Part shown: one piece after another, positions 16,517 through 25,581 of the stretch
Position numbering within the stretch: the first letter of the stretch is position 1
Layout: each line of letters opens with the position of its first letter
Assembly (NCBI GenBank): GCA_947089855.1
Contig: CAMUML010000023.1
Coordinates: forward strand, 1 to 61,099
Reading direction: 5' to 3'
From: an uncultured Eubacterium sp.
Lineage (GTDB): Bacteria; Bacillota; Clostridia; Lachnospirales; Lachnospiraceae
Length of the DNA stretch: 61,099 nucleotides
Made by a program: the position numbers and the translations under genes
The notes under the pieces: generated by a model
The model's database searches: none
What the model was told of the DNA's origin: nothing
What the model saw: the letters and a program-made list of their open reading frames with translations, nothing else

Positions 16517-17653
16517 ATGGGTAATTGTAATACGGAACAAAGCCATACCGGAAATACCAGCCGGATCAAAAGCAACCGGCTTGACCGGGCATTTTACCAA
16601 TACCAGCAGGAGTTCGAACAGAAAGCATTGGAGGTGCTGCGTAGCGGATGGTATGTGCTAGGGGAAGAAGTGCGTTCTTTTGAACAGGAGTTTGCGGCAT
16701 TTACCGGGGCTGGCTACTGCGTAGGGCTGGCCAGCGGCCTGGATGCGTTATGGATCTCCATGCGTGCGCTTGGGGTTGGGGCTGGCGACGAAGTGATTAT
16801 ACAGGGCAATTCCTATATCGCAGGGGTGATTGGGATAACGGCAAACGGGGCGGTACCGGTATTTGTGGAACCAGACCGTTATTACCAGATCGATGCATCC
16901 AAAATAGAAGAAAAAATAACTCCCAAAACCAAAGCTGTGCTGGTTGTCCATTTATACGGGCATGTTGCCCAAATGGATGAGGCCGTGCGCATCTGTAAAA
17001 AATATGGGCTGTACCTGGTTGAAGACTGTGCGCAGGCACATGGGGCTGCCTTTCAAAAAAAACATGTGGGTACGTTCGGGGATATTGGCTGTTTTTCCTT
17101 TTACCCGTCCAAAAACCTTGGCGCTTTTGGAGATGCGGGCGCCATTATTACAAACCGCCCGGAACTAGCTTCGTTTATCAAAGTCTTCCGCAATTATGGA
17201 AGTGAAAAAAAGTATTATAACCAAATGGCAGGGGCCAATTCCAGGCTGGATGAACTGCAGGCCGGGCTGCTGCGTGTCAGGCTAAGGCATATGCGGGAGA
17301 TTATTGAAGAACGCAAAAAGATGGCGGCAGCCTACCAAAACGGCATTCAAAATGAAAAGGTTATAAAACCGCAGGAACGGGAAGGGACGTCCAGCGTCTG
17401 GCACCAATATGTAGTCCGGCTAAAGGAGCGGGATTTGCTGGCCCAATATCTGGAAGAGCGGGGCATTGAAAGCACGGTCCATTACCCAATCCCGCCGCAT
17501 TTATCCGAAGCATACCAGTATCTGGGGCTAAAAAAAGGCTCCCTGCCGGTTACGGAGTCCTATGCAGATACGATATTGTCCCTGCCGTTTTACAGCGGGA
17601 TGGAAGAAGGAGAGCAGGCTTTGGTCGTCGATGCGGTCAATGCCTTTTGCTAA
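16517..17653 (+). CDS. fdtB: PLP-dependent sugar 3-aminotransferase, FdtB-like
   Basis: A 378-residue DegT/DnrJ/EryC1-family aminotransferase, expected to aminate the 3-keto product of FdtA, giving dTDP-Fuc3N or dTDP-Qui3N. The PLP region shows [12 protein letters not shown] and the lysine in [42 protein letters not shown] is the family's substrate loop (two motifs joined here). An AGGGGA site precedes the ATG. No N-acetyltransferase of the FdtC type is seen in this island. Confidence 0.87.
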   Translation: MGNCNTEQSHTGNTSRIKSNRLDRAFYQYQQEFEQKALEVLRSGWYVLGEEVRSFEQEFAAFTGAGYCVGLASGLDALWISMRALGVGAGDEVIIQGNSYIAGVIGITANGAVPVFVEPDRYYQIDASKIEEKITPKTKAVLVVHLYGHVAQMDEAVRICKKYGLYLVEDCAQAHGAAFQKKHVGTFGDIGCFSFYPSKNLGAFGDAGAIITNRPELASFIKVFRNYGSEKKYYNQMAGANSRLDELQAGLLRVRLRHMREIIEERKKMAAAYQNGIQNEKVIKPQEREGTSSVWHQYVVRLKERDLLAQYLEERGIESTVHYPIPPHLSEAYQYLGLKKGSLPVTESYADTILSLPFYSGMEEGEQALVVDAVNAFC

Positions 17654-17718
17654 AACCGCTTGCAGCGTCGGCGGGCAGGCATAAAAAATAGAAAAAGGAT
17701 CCCCAAAAGAAGGAAAAA

Positions 17719-18444
17719 ATGAAGATAAAACATTATGAGATATTTAAGGCGGAACTGCCAGGAAGCCGTCTGGACCAGGAAACATGGGGCGCATTGCGCA
17801 TGGGCAGCGACTACGCATATGGGATTGAAGAAAATGCGCAGTCATATGAACAAAATTGTATGCAGATGAAATCCTACCAGACAGCAGCCAAAAAGATATG
17901 CGGTATCGTAAAACGGAGCCATTGCCGCCATATCATTACCTTTGGCGGTGGAAAAGGCATCTTAGAATGGCATATAAAAAAACTGCTGCCGCAGGTTTAT
18001 CTGGAATGTACGGATTATGCAAAAGAATCTATTGATAAATTAAAAAAAGTATTTTTAAACTGCGATGCCTTATATGCATTCGATATGTTAAAAGGCGATT
18101 ATAGGAATTTTGACAAAAAGGCATTTTTCATTTTTTACCGCGTTTCCGAAGAATTAAATTTTAAGCAGTGGTGTCAATGCCTGAAAAAACTATATGCAGC
18201 AAAAATCGAAACGGTTATTTTTGTACCTGATGAACTGGCTACAGCTGCGGTTGCAAAGCGGGAATGGAAAAAACATTGGAAAAATAAACTTGCCCGTAAA
18301 AAGGATGTGTTCTGCGGCTGGATCTATTCGGAGGAAACAATAGAAAAGATATTTCGTAAATGTGGATATAAAATAGCAGAGAAAAGGCCGTTGGACCATA
18401 CTTATTTATATGTACTGCGTTATTATCGGCGCAAGTTGTTTTAA
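17719..18444 (+). CDS. Class I methyltransferase-like protein
   Basis: A 241-residue protein. A degenerate SAM-binding loop, IITFGGGKGILEWHIKKLL, lies near residues 74-92 and is followed by an acidic strand LECTDYAKES, as in class I methyltransferases. The C-terminus (EETIEKIFRKCGYKIAEKRPL) is also typical of that fold. It lacks the usual GxGxG spacing, so activity is uncertain. By location it could methylate a sugar or act as a scaffold. It is more AT-rich than its neighbours. Confidence 0.55.
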   Translation: MKIKHYEIFKAELPGSRLDQETWGALRMGSDYAYGIEENAQSYEQNCMQMKSYQTAAKKICGIVKRSHCRHIITFGGGKGILEWHIKKLLPQVYLECTDYAKESIDKLKKVFLNCDALYAFDMLKGDYRNFDKKAFFIFYRVSEELNFKQWCQCLKKLYAAKIETVIFVPDELATAAVAKREWKKHWKNKLARKKDVFCGWIYSEETIEKIFRKCGYKIAEKRPLDHTYLYVLRYYRRKLF

Positions 18445-18489
18445 CCGGCAGCCAGCGGGCATTTCTGGCAGGTTTTAAGGAGATGACAT

Positions 18490-19536
18490 ATGTTTGATGG
18501 AAGTACGCTTTTAATTACAGGGGGTACTGGCTCTTTTGGAAATGCCGTATTAAACCATTTTCTCAATACCGGCATCAAAGAGATCCGTATTTTTTCACGC
18601 GATGAAAAAAAGCAGGATGATATGCGCCACGAATACCAGTCTGCCTATCCGCAGGCCAGCAATAAAATCAAATTTTATATTGGGGATGTCCGTAATTTCC
18701 ATTCGATCCGCAATGCGGTTTTGGGGGTAGATTACATTTTCCATGCGGCCGCATTAAAGCAGGTCCCTTCCTGCGAATTTTTTCCGTTGGAAGCAGTTAT
18801 GACAAATGTCTTAGGGACAGAGCATGTCCTGCAGGCCGGGATCGAAGCAGGGGTAAAAACAATCATCTGCCTGTCTACCGATAAAGCAGCCTATCCGGTC
18901 AATGCAATGGGGACGTCAAAGGCTATGATGGAAAAAGTAGCCGTAGCCAAAGCAAGGGCGGCTGCACCGGAAAAAACAAAGATCTGCTGTACACGCTATG
19001 GAAATGTGATGTGCTCCAGAGGGTCGGTCATCCCGCTGTTTATTGAACAGATCTTAGACGGAAAGCCAATGACCATTACCGAACCAAAGATGACGCGCTT
19101 TATTATGTCTTTGCAGGAAGCCGTCGAGCTGGTCTTGTTTGCATTTGCCCACGGGGAAAGCGGGGACATCCTGGTGCAAAAAGCGCCGGCTTGTACGATC
19201 GGAGTGCTTGCGCAAGCCGTAGCGGAACTATTTGATCCAGGCCATGAAATGAAAACCATCGGCATACGGCACGGCGAAAAAATGTACGAAACGCTTCTGA
19301 CCAGTGAGGAATGCGCGTATGCGCAAGACCTTGGGCAGTTTTACCGGGTACCCTGCGACAAGCGGGATTTAAATTATGACAAATATTTTAAGGATGGCAA
19401 TACCAAAAAGCCGGATATAACGGAATTTAATTCCAACAATACACAGCTGCTGGAGGTGGGGCAGGTAAAAGAGAAGTTATTAACCCTTCCTTATATCCAG
19501 GAACAGCTCAAAAGGTACCAGGGTAAAAACCGGTAA
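18490..19536 (+). CDS. capE: UDP-GlcNAc 4,6-dehydratase/5-epimerase, CapE-type
   Basis: A 348-residue extended SDR. TGGTGSFG binds the cofactor; STDKAAYPVNAMGTSKAM gives an MxxxK in place of YxxxK, as in the inverting dehydratase CapE. It should form UDP-2-acetamido-2,6-dideoxy-beta-L-arabino-4-hexulose from UDP-GlcNAc. HGEKMYETLL and CDKRDLNYDKYF near the end are CapE/FlaA1-like. capF follows after 41 bases. A paralogue lies in island II (51725-52804). Confidence 0.88.
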   Translation: MFDGSTLLITGGTGSFGNAVLNHFLNTGIKEIRIFSRDEKKQDDMRHEYQSAYPQASNKIKFYIGDVRNFHSIRNAVLGVDYIFHAAALKQVPSCEFFPLEAVMTNVLGTEHVLQAGIEAGVKTIICLSTDKAAYPVNAMGTSKAMMEKVAVAKARAAAPEKTKICCTRYGNVMCSRGSVIPLFIEQILDGKPMTITEPKMTRFIMSLQEAVELVLFAFAHGESGDILVQKAPACTIGVLAQAVAELFDPGHEMKTIGIRHGEKMYETLLTSEECAYAQDLGQFYRVPCDKRDLNYDKYFKDGNTKKPDITEFNSNNTQLLEVGQVKEKLLTLPYIQEQLKRYQGKNR

Positions 19537-19577
19537 CGTACCGGCGAAAAGACTAGTTTCCGAAAGGGGAAAGTATC

Positions 19578-20732
19578 GTGAAGGTTTTGGTTACAGGCGC
19601 ACAAGGGTTTGTAGGCCGTAATTTGACGGCTGCCCTTTCCCATATGGAAGCAGCAAATATCCAAGTTTTCCAATATGGCCGTAGGAATACAAAAAAAGAG
19701 CTGGAAACCTTCTGCAAAGAGGCCGGGTTTGTGTACCATTTAGCCGGTGTAAACCGCCCGCAGTCCGAAACGGAATTTATGGAAGGCAATTACCAGTTTA
19801 CTTATGATTTATTGGAACTGCTGAAAAAATACCACAATACCTGCCCGGTACTGTATGCCTCTTCCATCCAGGCAAGCCTGGCAGGGCGTTACGCAGGCAG
19901 CAAGTACGGCCAAAGCAAAAAGGCCGGGGAGGGCCTGCTGCTTGCCCACCGGCAAAAAACAGGCGCCAAAGTATATATTTACCGTTTCCCCAACCTTTTT
20001 GGAAAATGGTGCCGGCCAATGTACAACAGCGTAGTTGCAACCTTTTGCTACCAGGCTGTACGCGGCCTACCGCTCCAGGTACATAATGCGTCTACGGTCC
20101 TGCGGCTTTCTTATATTGATGATGTTGTTGCAGAACTGACGGCTGCATTGCTTGGAGGCGCGAATGAAAAGCCGGATGGGTTTTGCTATGTCCCGGCTGA
20201 ATACCAAAAAGGGCTCGGGCAGATAGCGGATCTTTTAACTTCGTTCCAAAACAGCCGCCTGGATGGCCACATTCCGGATATGGGGGATGGCTTTACCAAA
20301 AAATTATACGCAACGTATTTAAGCTATCTGCCGGAAACCGCATTTGCCTATCCTTTAAACATGCATACGGATAGCCGGGGCAGTTTTACCGAACTGTTAA
20401 GGTCCGCCGACCGGGGCCAGGTTTCGGTCAATGTCTGCAGGCCAGGGGTTACGAAAGGGGACCACTGGCACCAGACCAAACATGAAAAATTTATCGTGGT
20501 AAGCGGCGAAGGGTGTATCCGGCTGCGGAAAGTAGGGGCAAACCCCGATACGCAGGAAAATTACCCGGTGGCCGAAATCCCCGTCAGCGGCAGGGAATTA
20601 AAGGCAGTCGATATTCCGCCGGGATATACCCATCAGATTGTAAATACCGGCCAGACGGATTTGGTAACAGTGATCTGGTGCAATGAACTGTGGGATAAGG
20701 AACGGCCAGATACTTATTATGAATGCGTATAG
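19578..20732 (+). CDS. capF: Bifunctional UDP-sugar reductase, CapF-type
   Basis: A 384-residue CapF-like protein with an N-terminal reductase SDR domain (VLVTGAQGFVGRNL; YGQSKKAGE as YxxxK) and a C-terminal metal-binding cupin domain (GVTKGDHWHQTKHEKFIVV). It epimerises C3 and reduces C4 of the CapE product, giving UDP-6-deoxy-L-talNAc-type sugars. The partner CapG 2-epimerase for UDP-L-FucNAc is not recognised in the window, so the final sugar may be a L-talosamine/pneumosamine form. Paralogue at 52809-54047. Confidence 0.88.
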   Translation: MKVLVTGAQGFVGRNLTAALSHMEAANIQVFQYGRRNTKKELETFCKEAGFVYHLAGVNRPQSETEFMEGNYQFTYDLLELLKKYHNTCPVLYASSIQASLAGRYAGSKYGQSKKAGEGLLLAHRQKTGAKVYIYRFPNLFGKWCRPMYNSVVATFCYQAVRGLPLQVHNASTVLRLSYIDDVVAELTAALLGGANEKPDGFCYVPAEYQKGLGQIADLLTSFQNSRLDGHIPDMGDGFTKKLYATYLSYLPETAFAYPLNMHTDSRGSFTELLRSADRGQVSVNVCRPGVTKGDHWHQTKHEKFIVVSGEGCIRLRKVGANPDTQENYPVAEIPVSGRELKAVDIPPGYTHQIVNTGQTDLVTVIWCNELWDKERPDTYYECV

Positions 20733-20766
20733 GAAAGCAAAATAACAGAATACATAGGAGGCTTTA

Positions 20767-22410
20767 TTGGGTCAGTCAAATCAGATGGATAAAGGATATG
20801 GCATCCGGGACGGCAGGCTTATCCAGTCTGTCCAGCCATATCCTCGGATTGTAATCTACGGGGCAGGGGAAATAGCTGATTTATTGTATAGCACGTTAGA
20901 AAAGCATGTGGTTGCCCCAGTTTATTGTGTGGTAACAGCAAATAAAAACGGGAAGGGTACATGGCATGGCCTGCCCGTCTACACGCTGCAGGAACGTGCC
21001 AGCGATTTACGCAGGGAAGATACGGTTGTAGTTGTGGCAGTCAGTTCCATTTATGAAAAGGAGATTAAACAGGCCTTGGCTTCCTGCCAGATTTCCAATT
21101 ACATATTTGCTTCTTCGTTCCTGGGGAAAGTAGTATCGTTTGAACATTATAAAGGCCGCACATGCGGGGAGTATCTGGACGAAATTGCCGGGTGGTATGT
21201 AGAAATCCATTCCCCCAATGGGGCAGATTTATATAAGGAACAAGAAAGGATCCAAAAACTGGCGCTCCATCGGGAAACCGATCCCCATGAAATCGTATTT
21301 GTGGTTGGAAAACTATCGCCGAGGGTAGCAAAAATAGCAAAAGCCTTGCACAATCAAAATTATAAAATTAGAATTTTATTTACTCCAAATGCAAATGTAA
21401 ACGAACAGGATTTGTTTTTTGTAAATATTATAAATTGTTGTGATTCTTATTGTCTATGCAGCTTTATTGAGCAATTAATGTACGAATTAATAATTTCAAA
21501 AGCAATCGTAGTCCATATCTTTTCCCAGATTGGGACGGTGGAGGCTGCAGCTATACTAATTCATGGAAAGAAGCTGTTTCCTGCCATTATTTTTGAACAG
21601 TACGATATTGCAAATGGGATGTATACACAGATCCCAAAGATGTTGCTGGAAGTGGAACGCTACTGCATTGGGCATGCGGACGGCGTATGCTGCAGGGGGT
21701 TTGAATACGAATATTTGTTGGAAGCGGCCGGGATAGCCAGGCAGGGCAAGCTATTTAAGTTTTTTGACTATTGTGACAGTACCAATTTGGGCAGCCAGGC
21801 AGTAGGCCAGCCAAGCCCTTCATCTTCAGATGAAGAGGAATTGTCTTTGTGTTGTGCTGGAGGGATTTCTACCGAAACGGAGCAGCCCGGAGTATCCATT
21901 GCCTGTTGGCTGGATTTTGCAAAGATGTGCAAAGACAACCACTGCCACCTGCATTTATACCCGGCAAACTGGGACAGTGGCAGGTATGCAGGCTACCTGC
22001 AGTTAGAACAGCAAAATCAATATTTCCATCTCCACCAACCCGTAAAATACCAGGAATTAATCCAGGAACTTTCGAAATATGACTACGGAATTACCCCTAT
22101 TCGAAAAGAATTCCGGACGAAAAAAATAGATGCCTGCTATACGCTGAATAAACATATCTATGCAGAATCCAACCGCTATTATGATTATCTGGATGCAGGG
22201 CTTGCCATTGTCGCAACGCATCCAATGCGGCAGGCAGAATACTTGGAACGCAAAGGGGTTTTAATAAATTTTGCAATGGAAGAATATGATTTTGCACAAT
22301 TACGCAAAAAGAAAACGCAGTTGAAAAACAACGTGGCAAAGGTAAAACGCGAATTGGACATTAAAAACCATATTGGGGAATTGATTGGGTTCTACCATTC
22401 CTTTGCATAA
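20767..22410 (+). CDS. Glycosyltransferase fused to PglD-like nucleotide-binding domain
   Basis: A 547-residue protein. Residues ~25-130 are a Rossmann-like domain (PRIVIYGAGEIADLLYSTL, VVVAVSSIYE) like those in sugar acyltransferases of the PglD type. Residues ~180-540 look like a GT-B transferase (FVVGKLSPRVAKIAKAL, YDYGITPIRKEF, YYDYLDAGLAIVATHP). TTG at 20767 is taken as start because AGGAGG lies five bases upstream; ATG 20785 is the alternative. Bases 21340-21500 are strikingly AT-rich against their surroundings, suggesting a recombined segment. Substrate unknown. Confidence 0.65.
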   Translation: MGQSNQMDKGYGIRDGRLIQSVQPYPRIVIYGAGEIADLLYSTLEKHVVAPVYCVVTANKNGKGTWHGLPVYTLQERASDLRREDTVVVVAVSSIYEKEIKQALASCQISNYIFASSFLGKVVSFEHYKGRTCGEYLDEIAGWYVEIHSPNGADLYKEQERIQKLALHRETDPHEIVFVVGKLSPRVAKIAKALHNQNYKIRILFTPNANVNEQDLFFVNIINCCDSYCLCSFIEQLMYELIISKAIVVHIFSQIGTVEAAAILIHGKKLFPAIIFEQYDIANGMYTQIPKMLLEVERYCIGHADGVCCRGFEYEYLLEAAGIARQGKLFKFFDYCDSTNLGSQAVGQPSPSSSDEEELSLCCAGGISTETEQPGVSIACWLDFAKMCKDNHCHLHLYPANWDSGRYAGYLQLEQQNQYFHLHQPVKYQELIQELSKYDYGITPIRKEFRTKKIDACYTLNKHIYAESNRYYDYLDAGLAIVATHPMRQAEYLERKGVLINFAMEEYDFAQLRKKKTQLKNNVAKVKRELDIKNHIGELIGFYHSFA

Positions 22411-22484
22411 CGCATAGGCCTGGCCAGGGCAATTGGCGGTATAAGGTGCAGCAGTATGCAATGAGCAGATACATTGGGAGGCAT

Positions 22485-23054
22485 ATGGACAGCTATATTC
22501 AGGAATTATTGGATACATTAAATGCTACGCAAATATGGCAGGGTACTTCAAAAAAGGCGGCCAGCTACCACATTGGCATAGAACTTTTGGTAGAACAGTT
22601 TTTTTCCCATAAGGCGGCACAGGCAGGGGCCTTTTTTATTGGCAACGGTGGAAGCTGTGCCATTGCCAGCCATATGGCAGCGGATTTTATGAAAAACGGT
22701 GAAATGAACGCCTGTAGTTTATGCGACCATGCAGTGATGACCTGTATGGGGAATGATTATGGATATGAATACGTATATGCAAAACCGCTAGAATTTCTGG
22801 CAAAGCCAGGCGACCTGCTTGTGGCGGTCAGCAGTTCCGGAAATTCTGCGAATATTGTAAAGGCAGTGGAAACGGCAAAGTCTAAAGGAGCGGATGTCAT
22901 AACCTTTACAGGGTTTTTGCCGGATAACCGGGTAAAACAGATGGGGGATTATAACGTATATGTACCATGTGAAAAATATGGGATAGTAGAATCTATCCAC
23001 AATTTAATCTTACAGCAGGCCGTAGACTGTATGAAGCAGCGGATGGAGGCTTAG
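22485..23054 (+). CDS. gmhA: Sedoheptulose 7-phosphate isomerase, GmhA-like (SIS domain)
   Basis: A 189-residue SIS-domain isomerase. FFIGNGGSCAIASHMAADF and AVSSSGNSANIVKAVETA are the phosphosugar-binding loops of GmhA. GmhA converts sedoheptulose 7-phosphate to D-glycero-manno-heptose 7-phosphate, the first step to NDP-heptoses. The downstream HldE-like gene and the transketolase halves at 30351-32100, which could supply sedoheptulose 7-phosphate, support this role. Start choice between 22461 and 22485 is uncertain. Confidence 0.85.
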   Translation: MDSYIQELLDTLNATQIWQGTSKKAASYHIGIELLVEQFFSHKAAQAGAFFIGNGGSCAIASHMAADFMKNGEMNACSLCDHAVMTCMGNDYGYEYVYAKPLEFLAKPGDLLVAVSSSGNSANIVKAVETAKSKGADVITFTGFLPDNRVKQMGDYNVYVPCEKYGIVESIHNLILQQAVDCMKQRMEA

Positions 23055-23085
23055 TATTGCATTGCGGAAAGGAGAGGGGAAACGT

Positions 23086-24084
23086 ATGGTTTCGTTAGTA
23101 ACAGGGGGATGCGGTTTTATCGGCTCCCATATGGTGGACAGGCTCTTACAGGAAGGGCATGAAGTCCGGGTGGTGGATAACCTGACGACCGGCAGGGAGG
23201 AAAACCTTGCACATCAGGCAGGCAATGGAAATTTGTCCATCTACCATCTGGACATCCGTAACCGGCAGGAAATAGAACCAATATTTGCAGGCGTTGATTA
23301 TGTGTTCCATTTTGCTGCGCTGGCGGATATTGTGCCTTCGATCCAAAGGCCGTGGGATTATTATTCCTCCAATGTTTTAGGGACCTACCAGGTAGCAGAA
23401 TGTGCGAAACAGGCAAAGGTAAAAAAGCTGGTATATGCCGCTTCCTCTTCCTGCTATGGCATACCGGATTCCTACCCGACCAAAGAATCTGCCCAGATCC
23501 GGCCGCAGTACCCGTATGCGTTGACCAAACGGCTGGGGGAAGAGACAGTTTTGCATTGGGGGCAGGTGTATGGGCTTCCGGTTGTTACCTTAAGGCTGTT
23601 TAATGTATATGGTACACGCTCCCGGACATCTGGCACGTATGGTGCTGTTTTTGGAGTCTTTCTAGCACAAAAATTGGCGTGCAAACCATTTACTGTTGTA
23701 GGCACAGGGGAACAGACTAGGGACTTTACCTATGTAACGGATATTGTAGATGCTTTTTATACCGCGGCAGTTTCTGACGCAGTGCAGGAAACGTTTAATG
23801 TAGGCAGCGGCGGGACTTATTCCGTAAACAGCCTGTGCAGGCTGTTAGGCGGCGAGATCATCCATATCCCTAAACGACCAGGGGAACCGGACTGTACGTT
23901 TGCGGATACGTCGAAAATTGAACAGGCACTTGGATGGAAAGCCAAGATAACGTTTGAACAGGGCGTCCAAAAAGTATTGGAACATATCGATTATTGGAGC
24001 AAGGCGCCGGTCTGGACACCGGATACGATCGGGGATGCAACAAAGGACTGGTTCCAGTACCTAGGCCCGGACAGTAAACCGTAA
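23086..24084 (+). CDS. NAD-dependent sugar-nucleotide epimerase/dehydratase
   Basis: A 332-residue extended SDR. TGGCGFIGSHMVDRLL binds NAD; YALTKRLGEE contains the YxxxK pair. The overall wording (SSCYGIPDSYPTKESA, LRLFNVYGTRS) is that of GalE-like 4-epimerases. In this heptose context it may act on an NDP-heptose, but UDP-hexose 4-epimerase activity is equally compatible. ATG 23086 is chosen for the GGAGAGGGG site upstream. Confidence 0.82.
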   Translation: MVSLVTGGCGFIGSHMVDRLLQEGHEVRVVDNLTTGREENLAHQAGNGNLSIYHLDIRNRQEIEPIFAGVDYVFHFAALADIVPSIQRPWDYYSSNVLGTYQVAECAKQAKVKKLVYAASSSCYGIPDSYPTKESAQIRPQYPYALTKRLGEETVLHWGQVYGLPVVTLRLFNVYGTRSRTSGTYGAVFGVFLAQKLACKPFTVVGTGEQTRDFTYVTDIVDAFYTAAVSDAVQETFNVGSGGTYSVNSLCRLLGGEIIHIPKRPGEPDCTFADTSKIEQALGWKAKITFEQGVQKVLEHIDYWSKAPVWTPDTIGDATKDWFQYLGPDSKP

Positions 24085-24116
24085 ACGTAGAAGGCCCCAA
24101 GGAAAAGGAGTGCAGA

Positions 24117-25556
24117 ATGAAAGTAGTATTAGTTGTAGCAAATTACGAATGGTTTGGAAAAAGGCCGTGGCGGGAAATGACGACTTCCGTCCCAATCCTT
24201 ACGGCTGTATTAAAAGGCAAATTTGACCTGTCTGTGGTCGATGCAAATTTATATGGATATACCCAGGAAGAGGTAAAGGCCAAATTGGCAGAAAAAGAAC
24301 CGGAAGCAGTTATGATCACCGCTTTATCGGCAGAGTACTTCCGGACCTACCATGCCGTTGCAGCTTTGTCCAAAGAAGTGCTGCCAGAGGTACCAGTAAT
24401 TATGGGCGGCGTTTACCCTACTGTATGCCCGGAACATGTAGTGGAAGATAAAAATATTGATTTCGCAATGATGGGCCATGCAGAGGGACGCCTGGATGTT
24501 TTTTTAACACTGCTTCAAGAAAAAAACTGGGAAGCGGCCAGGAAGTTTGCGGGCATTGCATATTTAGGGGAGCAAGGGCCGGTGATCAACCCTATGAAAT
24601 CCTTTATCGGCGACGTCGAAAAAATGGTGCAGCCGGATTATTCCTTAGTTGATGTGGATGGGTATCTGGATGCAGAAAGAAAAGCGGTTTCCAATCAAAA
24701 CCTGGAGCCAAAAGGCAGGACGGCCAGCATTATTACTTCTTATGGATGCCCGTACAACTGCCTGTTTTGCGCTACAAGGACTATTAGTGGCAGGAAAGTG
24801 GCATACCGCCCGGCAGACGATGTCTTAGATGAAATTGACTTTTTTGTCCGGGAAAAACAGGTGGAAACTATTGTATTTTTGGACGATTGTATGCTGGCGG
24901 ATAAAAAGCGGGCGGAATATATTTTTGAAGAGATTATTAAACGTGGGTATCATATCGAAATCCAGATCCTGACCGTTGCTGCATGGCATTTAGACCGGGG
25001 GATTTTGGAGCTGATGAAACGGGCAGGGCTGACAAAATTCGGCATATCAATTGAATCTGGAAACGAACGCGTCTTGCATAAGATTATACATAAGCCATTA
25101 AAAATAGAAATTATCCCAAATATCGTTGCCATCTGCAGGGAATTGGATATTTTAATGCGCGCAAATTTTGTAATCGGCTTTCCAGGGGAAACCTGGGATG
25201 AAATTAGAGATTCTTTAAGGGTTGCAGAGGAATTGGATCTGGATTTGGTTGAGATTAAGATTGCAACGGTACTGCCGAAGACCGAGTTGTATGACCTGGC
25301 AGTCAAGACCCATTCCCTGCCGGAAGGCTTTACCTTTTTTGACGATGATATTAACTTTGGGTTTGGCAAAGGGAATATTACGACAGAAGAGTTTACCCCG
25401 CAAGAGCTGGCCGTAATCCGCTCTTATGAGTGGGACCGGATTAATTTTTCCACGCCCGAAAAGAGGGAGCGCGCCTGCCGGGTGATGGATATTACACTGG
25501 ACGAACTGCAGGAATACCGCAGGCAGACAAGGCAGCATTGCGGGTTCTATTTTTAA
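24117..25556 (+). CDS. B12-binding-domain radical SAM protein
   Basis: A 479-residue protein with an N-terminal cobalamin-binding-like domain (residues ~1-150; VMITALSAEYFRTYH, PVIMGGVYPTVCPEHV) and a radical SAM core whose cluster motif is YGCPYNCLFC near residue 207. It belongs to the BchE-like group, which perform methylations or cyclisations at unactivated carbons. Within a sugar array it may C-methylate or otherwise modify a sugar nucleotide. The usual His of the cobalamin DxHxxG motif is not evident, so B12 binding is uncertain. Confidence 0.82.
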   Translation: MKVVLVVANYEWFGKRPWREMTTSVPILTAVLKGKFDLSVVDANLYGYTQEEVKAKLAEKEPEAVMITALSAEYFRTYHAVAALSKEVLPEVPVIMGGVYPTVCPEHVVEDKNIDFAMMGHAEGRLDVFLTLLQEKNWEAARKFAGIAYLGEQGPVINPMKSFIGDVEKMVQPDYSLVDVDGYLDAERKAVSNQNLEPKGRTASIITSYGCPYNCLFCATRTISGRKVAYRPADDVLDEIDFFVREKQVETIVFLDDCMLADKKRAEYIFEEIIKRGYHIEIQILTVAAWHLDRGILELMKRAGLTKFGISIESGNERVLHKIIHKPLKIEIIPNIVAICRELDILMRANFVIGFPGETWDEIRDSLRVAEELDLDLVEIKIATVLPKTELYDLAVKTHSLPEGFTFFDDDINFGFGKGNITTEEFTPQELAVIRSYEWDRINFSTPEKRERACRVMDITLDELQEYRRQTRQHCGFYF

Positions 25557-25581
25557 TGGTGCGTATGAGGGCTGTTTGGTT